This document shows positions 54,744 to 63,986 of a DNA stretch of 64,000 nucleotides, piece after piece; the first letter of the stretch is position 1; each line of letters opens with the position of its first letter. The notes beneath the pieces are model-generated. The model made no database searches. It was not told the DNA's origin and saw nothing but the letters and a program-made list of their open reading frames with translations. Source of the DNA: an uncultured Anaerolineae bacterium. Its GTDB lineage: Bacteria > Chloroflexota > Anaerolineae > Aggregatilineales > Phototrophicaceae. The translations under genes were made by a program, and so were the position numbers. The stretch lies in contig CAKQCB010000005.1 in the NCBI GenBank assembly GCA_934216615.1, forward strand, positions 139,450-203,449, in the 5' to 3' direction.

Positions 54744-55943
54744 TTGACATCTTTAAGCCAAACCCTCAACCAAAATAAGCGGATCATCAAGCTGTTGATC
54801 TACATTGCGCTGGCGCTCTTTGCGGCGGTCGTTTTGAGCAACCTGTTAGCGGGACAGCGCCCCTATCGCCTTGTGCAAAGCACCATCACAGGGTTGTTGA
54901 TTGGGGGTATTTATGCGCTGATCGCGCTGGGCATCGTCATCATCAATAAAGCCTCGGGCGTGTTCAACTTCGCGCATGGCTGGATGATGCTGATTGGCGG
55001 GTTGATCTTTTATGCCATCTTCATCGCCGCCAGCGGTGAACGGGTGACACCCTTGGCTGCTTTCGGCCTAAGCGGGGTCATGCTTTTCATGGCGGTGACG
55101 ACCAATTCATGGAAGGCGCTAAAAGCCCCGCGAACCTGGATCATCATTGTCGTGGGCACGTTGATCCTCGGCGGGGCATTACAAGTCGGCGGAAGCGAGT
55201 TACAGATTCCAAGAGCGATTTTAGGCGCGGTGATCGGCGCGGCGATTACGGGGTTGGTCATCGAACGCTTCGCGATCCGTCCGCTGTTGGGACAGCCCTT
55301 ATTCGCCACCGTCTTGATGACACTGGCCGTCTCTGAAGCCATTCACGGCATCACCCAGATGATTTGGGGCAGTGTTGAAATCCCGCTCGGCGTGTTTGCA
55401 GGTATCAGCCAATTGGGGATTCCCTCGCCCATGCGCATTGATGGGGGCGAAATTCTGGATGGCACGATCATCATCAACACCCCGCTGCTGGTCGCGTTTG
55501 TGCTGGCCTTAGTCGCGTTTGGCGCGTTTGTGTTGTTCTTCCGCTTTACGAATGTCGGGCTGGCGATGCGCGCCACTGCCGAAAATCAAAAGCTGGCACA
55601 AACGACAGGCTTACGCGTGCGTACCATCCTTGCGGTGGCATGGGCTATCGCCGCGTTGTTGGCAACGACCGCAGGCGTTTTACAAGGGGGCGCGACGACG
55701 CTCTCACTCAACTTACCGTTATTGGCATTACGCGCCTTCCCTGCTGTGTTACTCGGCGGGTTAGAGTCGATCAGCGGGGCATTCATCGGCGGGTTGGTGA
55801 TTGGCCTCGTCCAAGAGTGGGCCAACCTCTTATTTCCCGGTACCCAAGCAGGCACAGAGTTAGCGCCGTATGTCGTCTTGATGTTGGTGTTGGTCTTGCG
55901 TCCAGATGGTTTGTTCGGTCAAAAGCGCATCGAACGTATTTAA
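54744..55943 (+). CDS. livH: Branched-chain amino acid-type ABC permease LivH
   Basis: The protein has 399 residues from a TTG start with AGGA nearby; the next ATG is inside the membrane part. Nine to ten transmembrane helices. The LivH signature is seen as LIGGIYALIALGIVIINKASGVFNFAHG. It has an extra helical hairpin compared with E. coli LivH (308 residues). It forms the channel with LivM. Confidence 0.92.
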   Translation: MTSLSQTLNQNKRIIKLLIYIALALFAAVVLSNLLAGQRPYRLVQSTITGLLIGGIYALIALGIVIINKASGVFNFAHGWMMLIGGLIFYAIFIAASGERVTPLAAFGLSGVMLFMAVTTNSWKALKAPRTWIIIVVGTLILGGALQVGGSELQIPRAILGAVIGAAITGLVIERFAIRPLLGQPLFATVLMTLAVSEAIHGITQMIWGSVEIPLGVFAGISQLGIPSPMRIDGGEILDGTIIINTPLLVAFVLALVAFGAFVLFFRFTNVGLAMRATAENQKLAQTTGLRVRTILAVAWAIAALLATTAGVLQGGATTLSLNLPLLALRAFPAVLLGGLESISGAFIGGLVIGLVQEWANLLFPGTQAGTELAPYVVLMLVLVLRPDGLFGQKRIERI

Positions 55944-55982
55944 ATTTTTTAGCATATAAAAATCGGTTATTAAAGGGAATTT

Positions 55983-57095
55983 ATGTCAGCGAATATTCGA
56001 CCTGCGGGAACGTTTGATACCCATTACGCGCAAGATATTGCCCTGAACCGCACCCGAACAGATCGCTTCATCTCTAATGGGCTATTCGTCTTACTTTTGA
56101 TTCTGCCTCTGTTGGCCGCCAGTGGCCCGTTGGGATTGAACATCATCCCGCAGGCGTGGATTGGGCTGATTATTCGCATCGCGATTGCCGTCATCAGCGT
56201 GCAGGGGTTGAATATCCTCGTCGGGTATACGGGGCAAATTTCACTCGGTCATGCGGCCTTCATGGCGGTGGGTGCTTACAGCTCGGCCTTCCTCGCGCGT
56301 GAGTGGGGCATCAATTTTTTCATCGCCTTACCCCTGTCGGCATTATTCACCGGCGCGGTTGGATTGATCTTCGGTCTGCCCTCGCTGCGCGTCAAAGGCT
56401 TTTATCTGGCGATGGCAACCCTCGCGGCGCAATTTATCATCCCCTGGTTGATGCGCTATCCACTGGCGCAGTGGACGAACGGTTCACGGCCTTTAGAAGT
56501 TCCGGTGCCGACGTTATTTGGAATCAACTTCGCGCACGAGTCGGCGATGTATTACATCATTATTCCGCTGTCGGTGTTTCTCTGTTTGGCGGCGCGGAAT
56601 ATTCTGCGCACCCGCGTAGGACGCGCCTTCATCTCCATCCGTGATAACGATCTCGCGGCAGAGCTTTTAGGCATCAACGTGTTCACGTATAAGTTGCAGG
56701 CGTTTTTCCTCAGCGCTTTATACGCAGGCATCGCGGGTTGTTTGATGGCGTTCGAGGCGAACAGCATCTCACTCGACATTTTCTTATTGGACACGTCGAT
56801 CACACAATTGGCGATGTTAGTAATTGGCGGGGCGGGGTTTCCCCTAGCGCCGTTGTTTGGGGTGACGCTGGTGCTGATTTTGCAACAGAATGTGATCCCC
56901 GCGCTGATCCCAAGTTTGAGCAGTTTCTTACCGACCGTCTTGCCCTTCTTGAACCCGATCAATATTCAGTCTTCGCTCAGTCCATTGTTGTTCGGCGTGG
57001 CCTTGATGGCGTTTCTCATCTTGATGCCCAGAGGGATTGCACACCGTTGGGAAATTCTAAAAATTGCGTGGAAGATTCGTCCATTTTCACATTAA
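55983..57095 (+). CDS. livM: Branched-chain amino acid-type ABC permease LivM
   Basis: The protein has 370 residues and about ten transmembrane helices. The LivM signature GYTGQISLGHAAFMAVGAY, the LPSLRVKGFYLAMATLA stretch, and IRDNDLAAELLGINVFTYKL are all present. Starts with ribosome binding site AAGGGA, 39 nt after livH. Confidence 0.93.
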   Translation: MSANIRPAGTFDTHYAQDIALNRTRTDRFISNGLFVLLLILPLLAASGPLGLNIIPQAWIGLIIRIAIAVISVQGLNILVGYTGQISLGHAAFMAVGAYSSAFLAREWGINFFIALPLSALFTGAVGLIFGLPSLRVKGFYLAMATLAAQFIIPWLMRYPLAQWTNGSRPLEVPVPTLFGINFAHESAMYYIIIPLSVFLCLAARNILRTRVGRAFISIRDNDLAAELLGINVFTYKLQAFFLSALYAGIAGCLMAFEANSISLDIFLLDTSITQLAMLVIGGAGFPLAPLFGVTLVLILQQNVIPALIPSLSSFLPTVLPFLNPINIQSSLSPLLFGVALMAFLILMPRGIAHRWEILKIAWKIRPFSH

Positions 57096-57154
57096 GCTAA
57101 AAGAGACGGATCACACGTTCAAAAACCCGATATACTTTGATACAGGAGTACCGT

Positions 57155-57199
57155 ATGGGTTTGTCACCGCGACAAGCCGTACTCAACAAAATTGTTTAA
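57155..57199 (+). CDS. Possible 14-codon leader ORF upstream of livJ
   Basis: ATG at 57155 is preceded by ACAGGAG with good spacing, and reads MGLSPRQAVLNKIV before TAA. It lies between livM and the solute-binding protein gene, 32 nt before the latter. It could be a small regulatory leader or chance. Confidence 0.25.
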   Translation: MGLSPRQAVLNKIV

Positions 57200-57230
57200 A
57201 AGAGTATTTTTTATATAAGGGATATTCATA

Positions 57231-58634
57231 ATGAAAAAAAGGCTTGTGTTGCTGAGTGGTTTAGCGTTATCGCTGGTTGCCTTGCCAACCACTGCTCAAG
57301 TAGGGGATGAAACTTTACCCGACTTCATTACCCATAGTGAATGTAGTATGGACCTTTCGGGGGAAACCGTCACCATTTATCACTTAGGTGACATCAGCGG
57401 TTCGTATGCGTTCATCACCCAACCGCTGTTGGCAGGCTTGGCGGATGCTTCCGCTTATTACAACGCACACGGCGGTATCTGTGGCGCAGAAATCACCCAA
57501 GAAAACCGTGACACAGGGGGCGACCTCGCCCAAGCACAAGCGGCCTATGATGCATTCAGCGAACTTGACCCCGCGCCTGATTTGATCGTTTTGTATGCGT
57601 CTGCTGATGCGGAACTGCTGCGCGATCAATTGGCGGAAGATCAAACCCCTGCTTTCATTTCAGCAGGTTCAGTTGAAGGTTTGTATAACGAAGCGGGCGA
57701 AGCAGGCTGGATTTATGCCACCAATCCCCTTTATGCAGACCAATTTGGGATGTTCTGTAGCTATGTCGGTGCAAACTCTGAAACCTATCCTGATCCTGTG
57801 ATCGGTTACATCAGTTGGCCGGGTGCGTTTGGCGAATCGGCGTTCACTGCTGAAACGCTCAGCTATTGTGCCGAACAAGGCGTGACAGTCATCGAAACGC
57901 CAGAATACTTCTTGCCCTCTGCAACCGACATCACCACCAACGTTCAAAACTTGGTGGATGCGGGCGCGACCATCCTCTACACCAACTCACTCGCCAGCGG
58001 GCCTGCGCTCGTTGCAGCAACCACTGTCCTGCTCGGCTTAGAAAATGATATTCATGTTTCCGGCGTCAACTGGGCATTGGATACCAGCGTTGCCTTACTG
58101 GGTCAACGTTCCTTGCGCGAAAGTGACGGCCTGCCCTCAACCAATGGCTTGATCGGCTCATTGCCCTTCCTGTGGTGGTCAGAACGCAGTGAACCGGGCA
58201 TCGCGTTAATCACCGAACAAGCAACTGCCAACGAACGCAGTTTACAGACCCAAAACATTGCTTATCTGCTCGGCTGGGGCTTGGTTGATACATATGTGGA
58301 AATGTACATTCAAACCGTGAACCGCGTGGGTAGCTTGGATGCAGTGGACGGCGTGGCGATTCGCGAAACCATCGACACGATGGCGTATTCACCGCTCGGC
58401 CTGTACAACCAAGATTATCGGGGTGGTGAAATCCGTGCGTTGCCCGGCAACCGTATCGCTCAAATTGCCTACCTCAACGCAACAGGGGATGGCCCTGCAA
58501 CCTCTGCTGAAGATGCGATGTTGGTCACCGCGCCTGATGGCAGTCAATTGTTCGTGCCCATTCTCATCCCATTGACCCCATTTGATAGCGCGCCCGACTT
58601 GCGTCCGGGTGGTGCTGACGTTCCAAGCATGTAA
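57231..58634 (+). CDS. livJ: Periplasmic-type substrate-binding protein LivJ
   Basis: The protein has 467 residues. The signal peptide (MKKRLVLLSGLALSLVALPT) ends near TTAQ. The body is the two-lobed Leu/Ile/Val-binding (type 1) fold: YHLGDISGSYAFITQPLLAG, ENRDTGGDLAQAQAAYDAF, GYISWPGAFGESAF. It binds the transported compound outside the membrane. The ribosome binding site is AAGGGAT. Residues typical of amino-acid binding are not obvious, so the ligand may differ. Confidence 0.9.
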   Translation: MKKRLVLLSGLALSLVALPTTAQVGDETLPDFITHSECSMDLSGETVTIYHLGDISGSYAFITQPLLAGLADASAYYNAHGGICGAEITQENRDTGGDLAQAQAAYDAFSELDPAPDLIVLYASADAELLRDQLAEDQTPAFISAGSVEGLYNEAGEAGWIYATNPLYADQFGMFCSYVGANSETYPDPVIGYISWPGAFGESAFTAETLSYCAEQGVTVIETPEYFLPSATDITTNVQNLVDAGATILYTNSLASGPALVAATTVLLGLENDIHVSGVNWALDTSVALLGQRSLRESDGLPSTNGLIGSLPFLWWSERSEPGIALITEQATANERSLQTQNIAYLLGWGLVDTYVEMYIQTVNRVGSLDAVDGVAIRETIDTMAYSPLGLYNQDYRGGEIRALPGNRIAQIAYLNATGDGPATSAEDAMLVTAPDGSQLFVPILIPLTPFDSAPDLRPGGADVPSM

Positions 58635-58656
58635 TCGTACAGAATCAACCGCTTCA

Positions 58657-58692
58657 AAAAAGACCTTCTCACATGACTGAGAAGGTCTTTTT
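58657..58692 (+). terminator. Strong terminator after livJ
   Basis: AAAAAGACCTTCTCA (58657-58671) pairs perfectly with TGAGAAGGTCTTTTT (58678-58692) over a 6-nt loop with U-run. Confidence 0.93.
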
Positions 58693-58771
58693 GATTTCTG
58701 AGAGAGCGTCCTTAAAACATCGAACGTTTTATCTTTTATCTATCATTTTTTATAGGTTTTTTCCAACACTT

Positions 58772-58800
58772 TTGACCCGTTTCAGCATACTTAATAGATA
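58772..58800 (+). promoter_or_regulatory. Candidate promoter of the SH3b protein gene
   Basis: TTGACC (58772-58777, 5/6) and TAGATA (58795-58800, 3/6) are 17 nt apart, 31 nt before the start codon. The upstream terminator requires a separate promoter somewhere here. Confidence 0.35.
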
Positions 58801-58831
58801 TTCACTGACGTTTTTAGCGAAGGATAACACG

Positions 58832-60487
58832 ATGAAAAAATGGTTTTTAATCACCTTTATGATGGGAATTCTGACACTCACGCTCACACCCCTTGCAACC
58901 CATGCAGCAGGCGGGTATTGGGAAACATGGCTGTATGATAATGGGACAGGACGCGCGCTCAAAGTAAATTCTGACGGCGTCACCCTTGCCGATCTGGTTT
59001 TGCCCGGCGACGCGGGCGCAACCTATTCATCTACAACTGCGGTTTCACGAGATGGCCGTTACATCGCGTATCATACCGAATCCCCGAATGCGGTCTTCGT
59101 CAAAGTTTTTGACAGCACAGTGAACGCGCTCGTCTACAACGGCGCTCTGCCTGTAGGGGCGTATCCTAACTTCAATTACGATGGCACACCGTTCCAATTC
59201 AACCCGAACAATACTGCGTTGGCCTTCGGTTACGCTTACTTCACTGAGGGAGGTTGGGGCTGGGAAATTCAAGTGATTGATCTCACCATCAACGCGGTGG
59301 ATGCTGTCTTGAACTCGAATGATCCGAACGTCAGCAACGGGCCAGCCAGCCCAAGCGCAATTGGCGCGTTGGTCACGCCTGCCGTTCGTCGTTTTGAAAG
59401 TGAGACGATTGATTTCACGTTGATCGCCAGTGCAAGCGAAGGGTCACCTTCATGGCCTACGTTCCAATGGAACTTCGCCCAAAATACGATTATTGAGAAC
59501 ATCCAATATGCCGATTGGGCCTACGATCAAAATATTCTCGGTGAAGTGGTGATGGCGCATCATGACAGCGGAATGCCTGAAGCATTCTCCTCTTTTATGG
59601 GTTTCGCCGTCGCGAATACCATCTACGCTCACGACGCATTGAGTGGCTATAACGTGCCAGTTTCCCCTGCGGTTGGCATCATCAACATTTCCTATGCACA
59701 AGCGACTGAAATTGTGGCGTATCAATCCGGCAATTTCACGGATACCAACTCGACCTATAACCCGATCCGTTTCATCAGCCGTAATGGCACCCCACTCGGT
59801 GAAGTTCCGATGGCCAATTTGAACGCTCAGCAAGTCACCAGCATGGGCAACATCATCGGGGGTTTGATCACCACCTTCAATACCCCTGTAGGCACCAGCT
59901 TATTCCGCATCTATACCCGCGAAGGAAGCAACCCACCGCAGTTCATGCCCGCAGTGGTATGGAACAGCCCTTCGGGAAGCCTGTTACGCATTATGTGGGT
60001 CAGCGATGATACCGCCGCCCCTGTCGTCGCTGTGCCTGAATGGAGCAGTGAAGGCGCGGATTATGGTTCGGGGGGTGGCATTCAACCGCTGGACTTAGAC
60101 TTATCCGCCGACATCGTCGCAACGCCGATGGTGCTGGACTTGAGCGGGGTCGTCCAACCCACGCCAACCCCTTCACTCGCGCTTGATTTTTCTAATGTTC
60201 CCGTCGTAGTAACGCCTGAATTTAACCTCGTCCTTCCAAATCAATTACAAGTGGGCGGGCAGGCGCTCGTTCAAACCACCGATGGCGACGTGTTGAATAT
60301 GCGCGCGGGCGCAGGGCGTAACTTCGCGATTGTGAACGAACTCCGTTCCGGCACCCAAGTGACACTCGTCAGCGGGCCGTACCAAGCCGATGGGCTGGTT
60401 TGGTGGGAAATCCGCACAGATCAAGGCGTCAGCGGTTTTTCGGTTGAAGCGGTTGATGGAGAGATCACCCTTATTCCCGCACGCTAA
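58832..60487 (+). CDS. Secreted protein with C-terminal SH3b domain
   Basis: From the ATG at 58832 (ribosome binding site AAGGAT) the protein has 551 residues; the open frame continues upstream through the terminator but that part cannot be coding. A signal peptide (MKKWFLITFMMG...) ends near THAAG. Residues ~30-400 have TolB/WD40-like propeller character (AVSRDGRYIAYHTES). A spacer with Pro/Thr follows. The C-terminal ~70 residues are a bacterial SH3 domain (LNMRAGAGRNFAIVNELRSG, WWEIRTDQGVSGF) that often binds cell wall. It interrupts the liv set and is flanked by terminators. Confidence 0.82.
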   Translation: MKKWFLITFMMGILTLTLTPLATHAAGGYWETWLYDNGTGRALKVNSDGVTLADLVLPGDAGATYSSTTAVSRDGRYIAYHTESPNAVFVKVFDSTVNALVYNGALPVGAYPNFNYDGTPFQFNPNNTALAFGYAYFTEGGWGWEIQVIDLTINAVDAVLNSNDPNVSNGPASPSAIGALVTPAVRRFESETIDFTLIASASEGSPSWPTFQWNFAQNTIIENIQYADWAYDQNILGEVVMAHHDSGMPEAFSSFMGFAVANTIYAHDALSGYNVPVSPAVGIINISYAQATEIVAYQSGNFTDTNSTYNPIRFISRNGTPLGEVPMANLNAQQVTSMGNIIGGLITTFNTPVGTSLFRIYTREGSNPPQFMPAVVWNSPSGSLLRIMWVSDDTAAPVVAVPEWSSEGADYGSGGGIQPLDLDLSADIVATPMVLDLSGVVQPTPTPSLALDFSNVPVVVTPEFNLVLPNQLQVGGQALVQTTDGDVLNMRAGAGRNFAIVNELRSGTQVTLVSGPYQADGLVWWEIRTDQGVSGFSVEAVDGEITLIPAR

Positions 60488-60510
60488 CCCATCCCGTTTT
60501 TGACGCTTAG

Positions 60511-60549
60511 AGAGAGGTTCGGCAGATTTTGCTCAACCTCTCTTTTATT
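60511..60549 (+). terminator. Terminator after the SH3b protein gene
   Basis: AGAGAGGTT (60511-60519) pairs with AACCTCTCT (60535-60543), followed by TTTATTTT. Confidence 0.75.
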
Positions 60550-60599
60550 TTCGCGTTATACTTAGGCCAAAATAACTTATTTAGTATGAAGGCAAGTTA

Positions 60600-61394
60600 A
60601 TGTTATCCGTCAATAATATTGAAGTTATTTATAATAGTGTCATCCTCGTTTTACGCGGGGTTTCATTCAATGTTGAGCAGGGGAAAGTCATCGCCCTGCT
60701 GGGCGCAAACGGCGCGGGCAAATCCACCACCTTAAAAGCCATCAGCGGCCTGCTCAGCACAGAACTAGGCGAAGTTACACGCGGAACCATCACATGGAAT
60801 GGGGAACGCATCGACAACCTCAACACGGAAGATGTCGTTCGGCGTGGCTTGGTTCAGGTGATCGAAGGTCGTCCCTCATTTCAACATCTCACCGTAGAAG
60901 AAAACTTGCGCATTGGGGGCATGGTCTATGAAGGCGGGCGGCACACCCGCACCGACCTTGAGCGCGTGTATCATTACTTTCCGCGTCTGCGCGACCTCAG
61001 AGGACGTGTGAGCGGATATCTTTCGGGCGGTGAACAGCAGATGATGGTGATCGGTCGTGCGCTCATGGCACACCCGAAACTCATCATGCTGGATGAACCT
61101 TCGCTCGGCCTCGCCCCGTTATTGGTCGCGGAAATCTTCCGCATCGTGCGCGAAATCAATCAACAAGAAAAGATGTCGGTGCTGTTGGTCGAACAGAACG
61201 CCCGCGCCGCCCTTTCCATCGTCGATTATGGGTATGTCATGGAAAATGGGCGCGTGGTGCTGGATGGGCCGGCCGCTCAACTGGCAGAGAATGAAGACAT
61301 CAAAGAATTTTATTTAGGCTTGAACCAACTTGGCGAGCGTAAAAGCTATAAGGAAGTCAAACACTACAAACGACGCAAGCGCTGGTTAGGCTAG
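60600..61394 (+). CDS. livF: Branched-chain amino acid-type ABC transporter ATPase LivF
   Basis: The protein has 264 residues. Walker A GANGAGKST (35-43), signature YLSGGEQQ, Walker B LIMLDEPSLGLAP and the VEENLRIGG LivF pattern are present. A basic C-terminal tail (KHYKRRKRWLG) exceeds the usual length by about 20 residues. Together with LivG it forms the ATPase pair; it is separated from the other liv genes by the SH3b gene and two terminators. Confidence 0.92.
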   Translation: MLSVNNIEVIYNSVILVLRGVSFNVEQGKVIALLGANGAGKSTTLKAISGLLSTELGEVTRGTITWNGERIDNLNTEDVVRRGLVQVIEGRPSFQHLTVEENLRIGGMVYEGGRHTRTDLERVYHYFPRLRDLRGRVSGYLSGGEQQMMVIGRALMAHPKLIMLDEPSLGLAPLLVAEIFRIVREINQQEKMSVLLVEQNARAALSIVDYGYVMENGRVVLDGPAAQLAENEDIKEFYLGLNQLGERKSYKEVKHYKRRKRWLG

Positions 61395-61440
61395 GCTTTT
61401 TCATCCTACTTACGGTTTACTATCAAAAGGATTTTTACGA

Positions 61441-62619
61441 ATGGCATCGGATACTCAAATTCGAGATTTAGTGGCACATGCGTATGCACATGCCCCTACG
61501 TTCAAACGTATTTTGGATGAAGCAGGCGTCACCCCAGACGCGATCCAAACCACCGCAGACCTTGCGAAAATTCCCGTCACGCCCAAAGATCGGCTGGTTG
61601 AATTTCAACAGAGTGATCCGCCTTTTGGGGGCTTGCTCACGGTTGACCCAACCACACTGCCACGTATCTATATTTCACCCGGCCCCATCTTTGATCCCCA
61701 ACCTGCTCATGAAAACCCCGAAGCAGCGTTAGCGCCTTTTAAAGCGGTCGGCTTTGGCGCAGGGGATCGTGTCCTGAATACGTTCATGTATCATCTCACG
61801 CCCGCAGGATTATTACTGGATGAAGCCGCGCGCGCGTGTGGAGCAACCGTGATCCCGACAGGGCCGGGGAATACCGAATTACAAATCTTGATGATGACCT
61901 CTTTGGGCGCAACGGGCTACATCGGCACGCCGAGCTTCCTCGCCATCATCCTCGACAAAGCGGCTGAAATGGGCATCCCACAAGCCTCCATCCCGATTAA
62001 AAAGGCTTTATTCTCGGCTGAACCTTACACCCCATCCCAACGGGCACGTTTTGAAGGGGAATACGGCATGGCGACGACATCCGCCTACGGCACGGCTGAT
62101 CTGGGCTTTTTGGCTTACACCCCACCCGGCGAAGAAGGCTTCTTGGTCATGGATAGCATCCATCTCGAATTGGTTGACCCCGCAACGGGTGAAGCGGTTG
62201 AAGGGGGCACACCCGGCGAAATCGTCATCACCACGCTGAATAAAGCCTATCCACTCATTCGCTTTGGAACAGGAGATATGGGGCTTTTCTTAGGCGATCA
62301 ACTTCGCTTGGTCGGGCGAATTGGCGATGCCATCAAAGTGCGAGGCATGTTCTTGCACCCGAACCAGATCATGGCAGCGACAGGACGCATCCCCCAAATT
62401 CGACATGCGCAGGCGGTCATCACCCGCGACAATAACCGCGATATCGTCCATGTGAATGTGGAGTTACATCCCGACGCAAACGCTGAAGGGGTCGTTGATG
62501 CGGTACAACAAAGCCTGCACCTGATCGCACGGTTACGGGTGGACGCGGTGAATCTCGTTGAAAAAGGGATGGTTGACCCCGCTCAACGCATGATTCGCGA
62601 TGACCGTACTTGGGATTAA
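61441..62619 (+). CDS. Phenylacetate-CoA ligase (PaaK)-like AMP-binding enzyme
   Basis: The protein has 392 residues with a strong ribosome binding site AAAGGA. Family features: IPVTPKDRLVEFQQ in the N-terminal part, SAYGTADLGFLAY, TLNKAYPLIRFGTGD and the C-terminal KVRGMFLHPNQI. It is slightly shorter than PaaK (about 430-440) and has no typical SSGTTGxP loop; YISPGPIF stands in its place. It may adenylate an aromatic or small carboxylic acid. Follows livF by 46 nt. Confidence 0.83.
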   Translation: MASDTQIRDLVAHAYAHAPTFKRILDEAGVTPDAIQTTADLAKIPVTPKDRLVEFQQSDPPFGGLLTVDPTTLPRIYISPGPIFDPQPAHENPEAALAPFKAVGFGAGDRVLNTFMYHLTPAGLLLDEAARACGATVIPTGPGNTELQILMMTSLGATGYIGTPSFLAIILDKAAEMGIPQASIPIKKALFSAEPYTPSQRARFEGEYGMATTSAYGTADLGFLAYTPPGEEGFLVMDSIHLELVDPATGEAVEGGTPGEIVITTLNKAYPLIRFGTGDMGLFLGDQLRLVGRIGDAIKVRGMFLHPNQIMAATGRIPQIRHAQAVITRDNNRDIVHVNVELHPDANAEGVVDAVQQSLHLIARLRVDAVNLVEKGMVDPAQRMIRDDRTWD

Positions 62620-62756
62620 TTGGATGTTGACTTGGATTGCTGAACTCCCTACTATAATCGAGGTACATTTGTTCTAAAACCGTCTTTTGTGTAGCCAAAA
62701 ACCCGCTTTTCGGGATGCGCTCTCATCGCACCTCATGCACAATAAAAATATCTGAT

Positions 62757-62787
62757 CACGCGCTCCATAGAAACTTTAGAGCGCGTG
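62757..62787 (+). terminator. Hairpin terminator after the PaaK-like gene
   Basis: CACGCGCTC (62757-62765) pairs perfectly with GAGCGCGTG (62779-62787), followed by TTTGGG. Its U-run is short. Confidence 0.6.
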
Positions 62788-62838
62788 TTTGGGTATGGGC
62801 GGAATTTATAATGCATTACAGTAGAGGGGACTAACATC

Positions 62839-63753
62839 TTGAAGAAGTGGGCAGCATTTTGGCTAGTGGGACTCATCTGGGGATCATCGTTTCTTCTGAT
62901 CCGCATCGGCGTGGAAGAAATGAGTCCGTTCCAAGTCGTTTTTATTCGTACAGCAATTGCAGCTATTGGCTTTAATATCCTGCTCTTTTTACAAGGCAAA
63001 CGCTTGCCCTTTAGCCTATCCAAAGCATGGCCGTTGATCTTATTGGGCCTGTTCAATACGACTGTGCCCTTTGTTTTAATCACATGGGGTGAAATCACCG
63101 TTGAAAGTGGGCTTGCCAGCGTCTTACAAGCGACCGCTGCCCTCTTTGGTTTGGTGATCGCGCATTTCACGCTTGCCGATGAAAAGATCAATGCTCAGCG
63201 GTTGGTCGGTTTGATCGTGGGCTTTTTAGGCGTGATCATCCTTTCAAGCAAAAGCTGGGGGGAAGATGGCATTAGCGGGTCACTCGCAGGTCAGCTTGCG
63301 ATTGTCGTGGCATCCTTTTTCTACGCTATCATGACAGTGTACAGTAAGAAGACACTGCAAAAGGGCTATGACCCGATGATCGTCGCCGGTGGCGCACAGA
63401 CGTTTGCAGCCATCAGTTCCGGTATTGGGATGATCGTCGCACCGCTGTTAGGTGGACAACCTGCAACCCCATTGGCAGAACTTGACCAATCGATCCTGCT
63501 GGCGGTTTTTGGTTTAGGCTTTGTGAATACGTTCATCGCCTATATCTTGTTCTATTGGATGATTGGACAACTCGGGGCGGCACGCTCGACGATGGTCACC
63601 TATATCGTTCCCGCTGTGGGGTTAATCCTCGGGACTATCATCTTGGATGAACCGTTGTACTGGCAGTTGTTGGTTGGGGCAGGGCTGATCTTCCTCGGAA
63701 TCGCTGTGGTCAACTTAAAGATATTCAACCGCTCCAGCGTCAAAGCTACTTAA
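62839..63753 (+). CDS. EamA/DMT-family transporter
   Basis: The protein has 304 residues from a TTG start after GAGGGG. Ten transmembrane helices form two EamA repeats: KKWAAFWLVGLIWGSSFLLI first, then GQLAIVVASFFYAIMTVYSKK. The drug/metabolite transporter superfamily exports metabolites such as amino acids. Transcribed alone between hairpins. Confidence 0.9.
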   Translation: MKKWAAFWLVGLIWGSSFLLIRIGVEEMSPFQVVFIRTAIAAIGFNILLFLQGKRLPFSLSKAWPLILLGLFNTTVPFVLITWGEITVESGLASVLQATAALFGLVIAHFTLADEKINAQRLVGLIVGFLGVIILSSKSWGEDGISGSLAGQLAIVVASFFYAIMTVYSKKTLQKGYDPMIVAGGAQTFAAISSGIGMIVAPLLGGQPATPLAELDQSILLAVFGLGFVNTFIAYILFYWMIGQLGAARSTMVTYIVPAVGLILGTIILDEPLYWQLLVGAGLIFLGIAVVNLKIFNRSSVKAT

Positions 63754-63810
63754 AGACTTACAAACATAGGTTGATGTAAATCGTCCTATCAGCTCAGCAT
63801 GGCATCAAAG

Positions 63811-63834
63811 GCGGACAGCGTATGTCCGCTTTTT
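63811..63834 (+). terminator. Rho-independent terminator after the EamA gene
   Basis: GCGGACA (63811-63817) pairs with TGTCCGC (63823-63829), followed by TTTTTG. Confidence 0.85.
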
Positions 63835-63882
63835 GATTGTCTATGTATCAGTAACACAGACACAGGGTAGGGGGAAACAAAA

Positions 63883-63907
63883 AACGCGCTAGTGTGCGCG
63901 TTCTTTT
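63883..63907. terminator. Second hairpin, possibly a terminator
   Basis: AACGCGC (63883-63889) pairs with GCGCGTT (63896-63902) over a 6-nt loop, followed by CTTTTG. Confidence 0.55.
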
Positions 63908-63986
63908 GTGTGTTTCGTGTTTGGGTATCGGTTGTCGAAGGATATGATGACGAGAACGGGGTGTCGGTTTCACACTCAGTCTTGTT

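Noticed and set aside
57108..57136. Promoter in front of livJ (TATACT at 57131)
   Set aside because: No acceptable -35 box at 16-18 nt; the gene is probably read from the upstream liv transcript.
58673..58831. N-terminal extension of the SH3b protein frame
   Set aside because: It runs through the livJ terminator; the ATG at 58832 has a ribosome binding site and opens a normal signal peptide.
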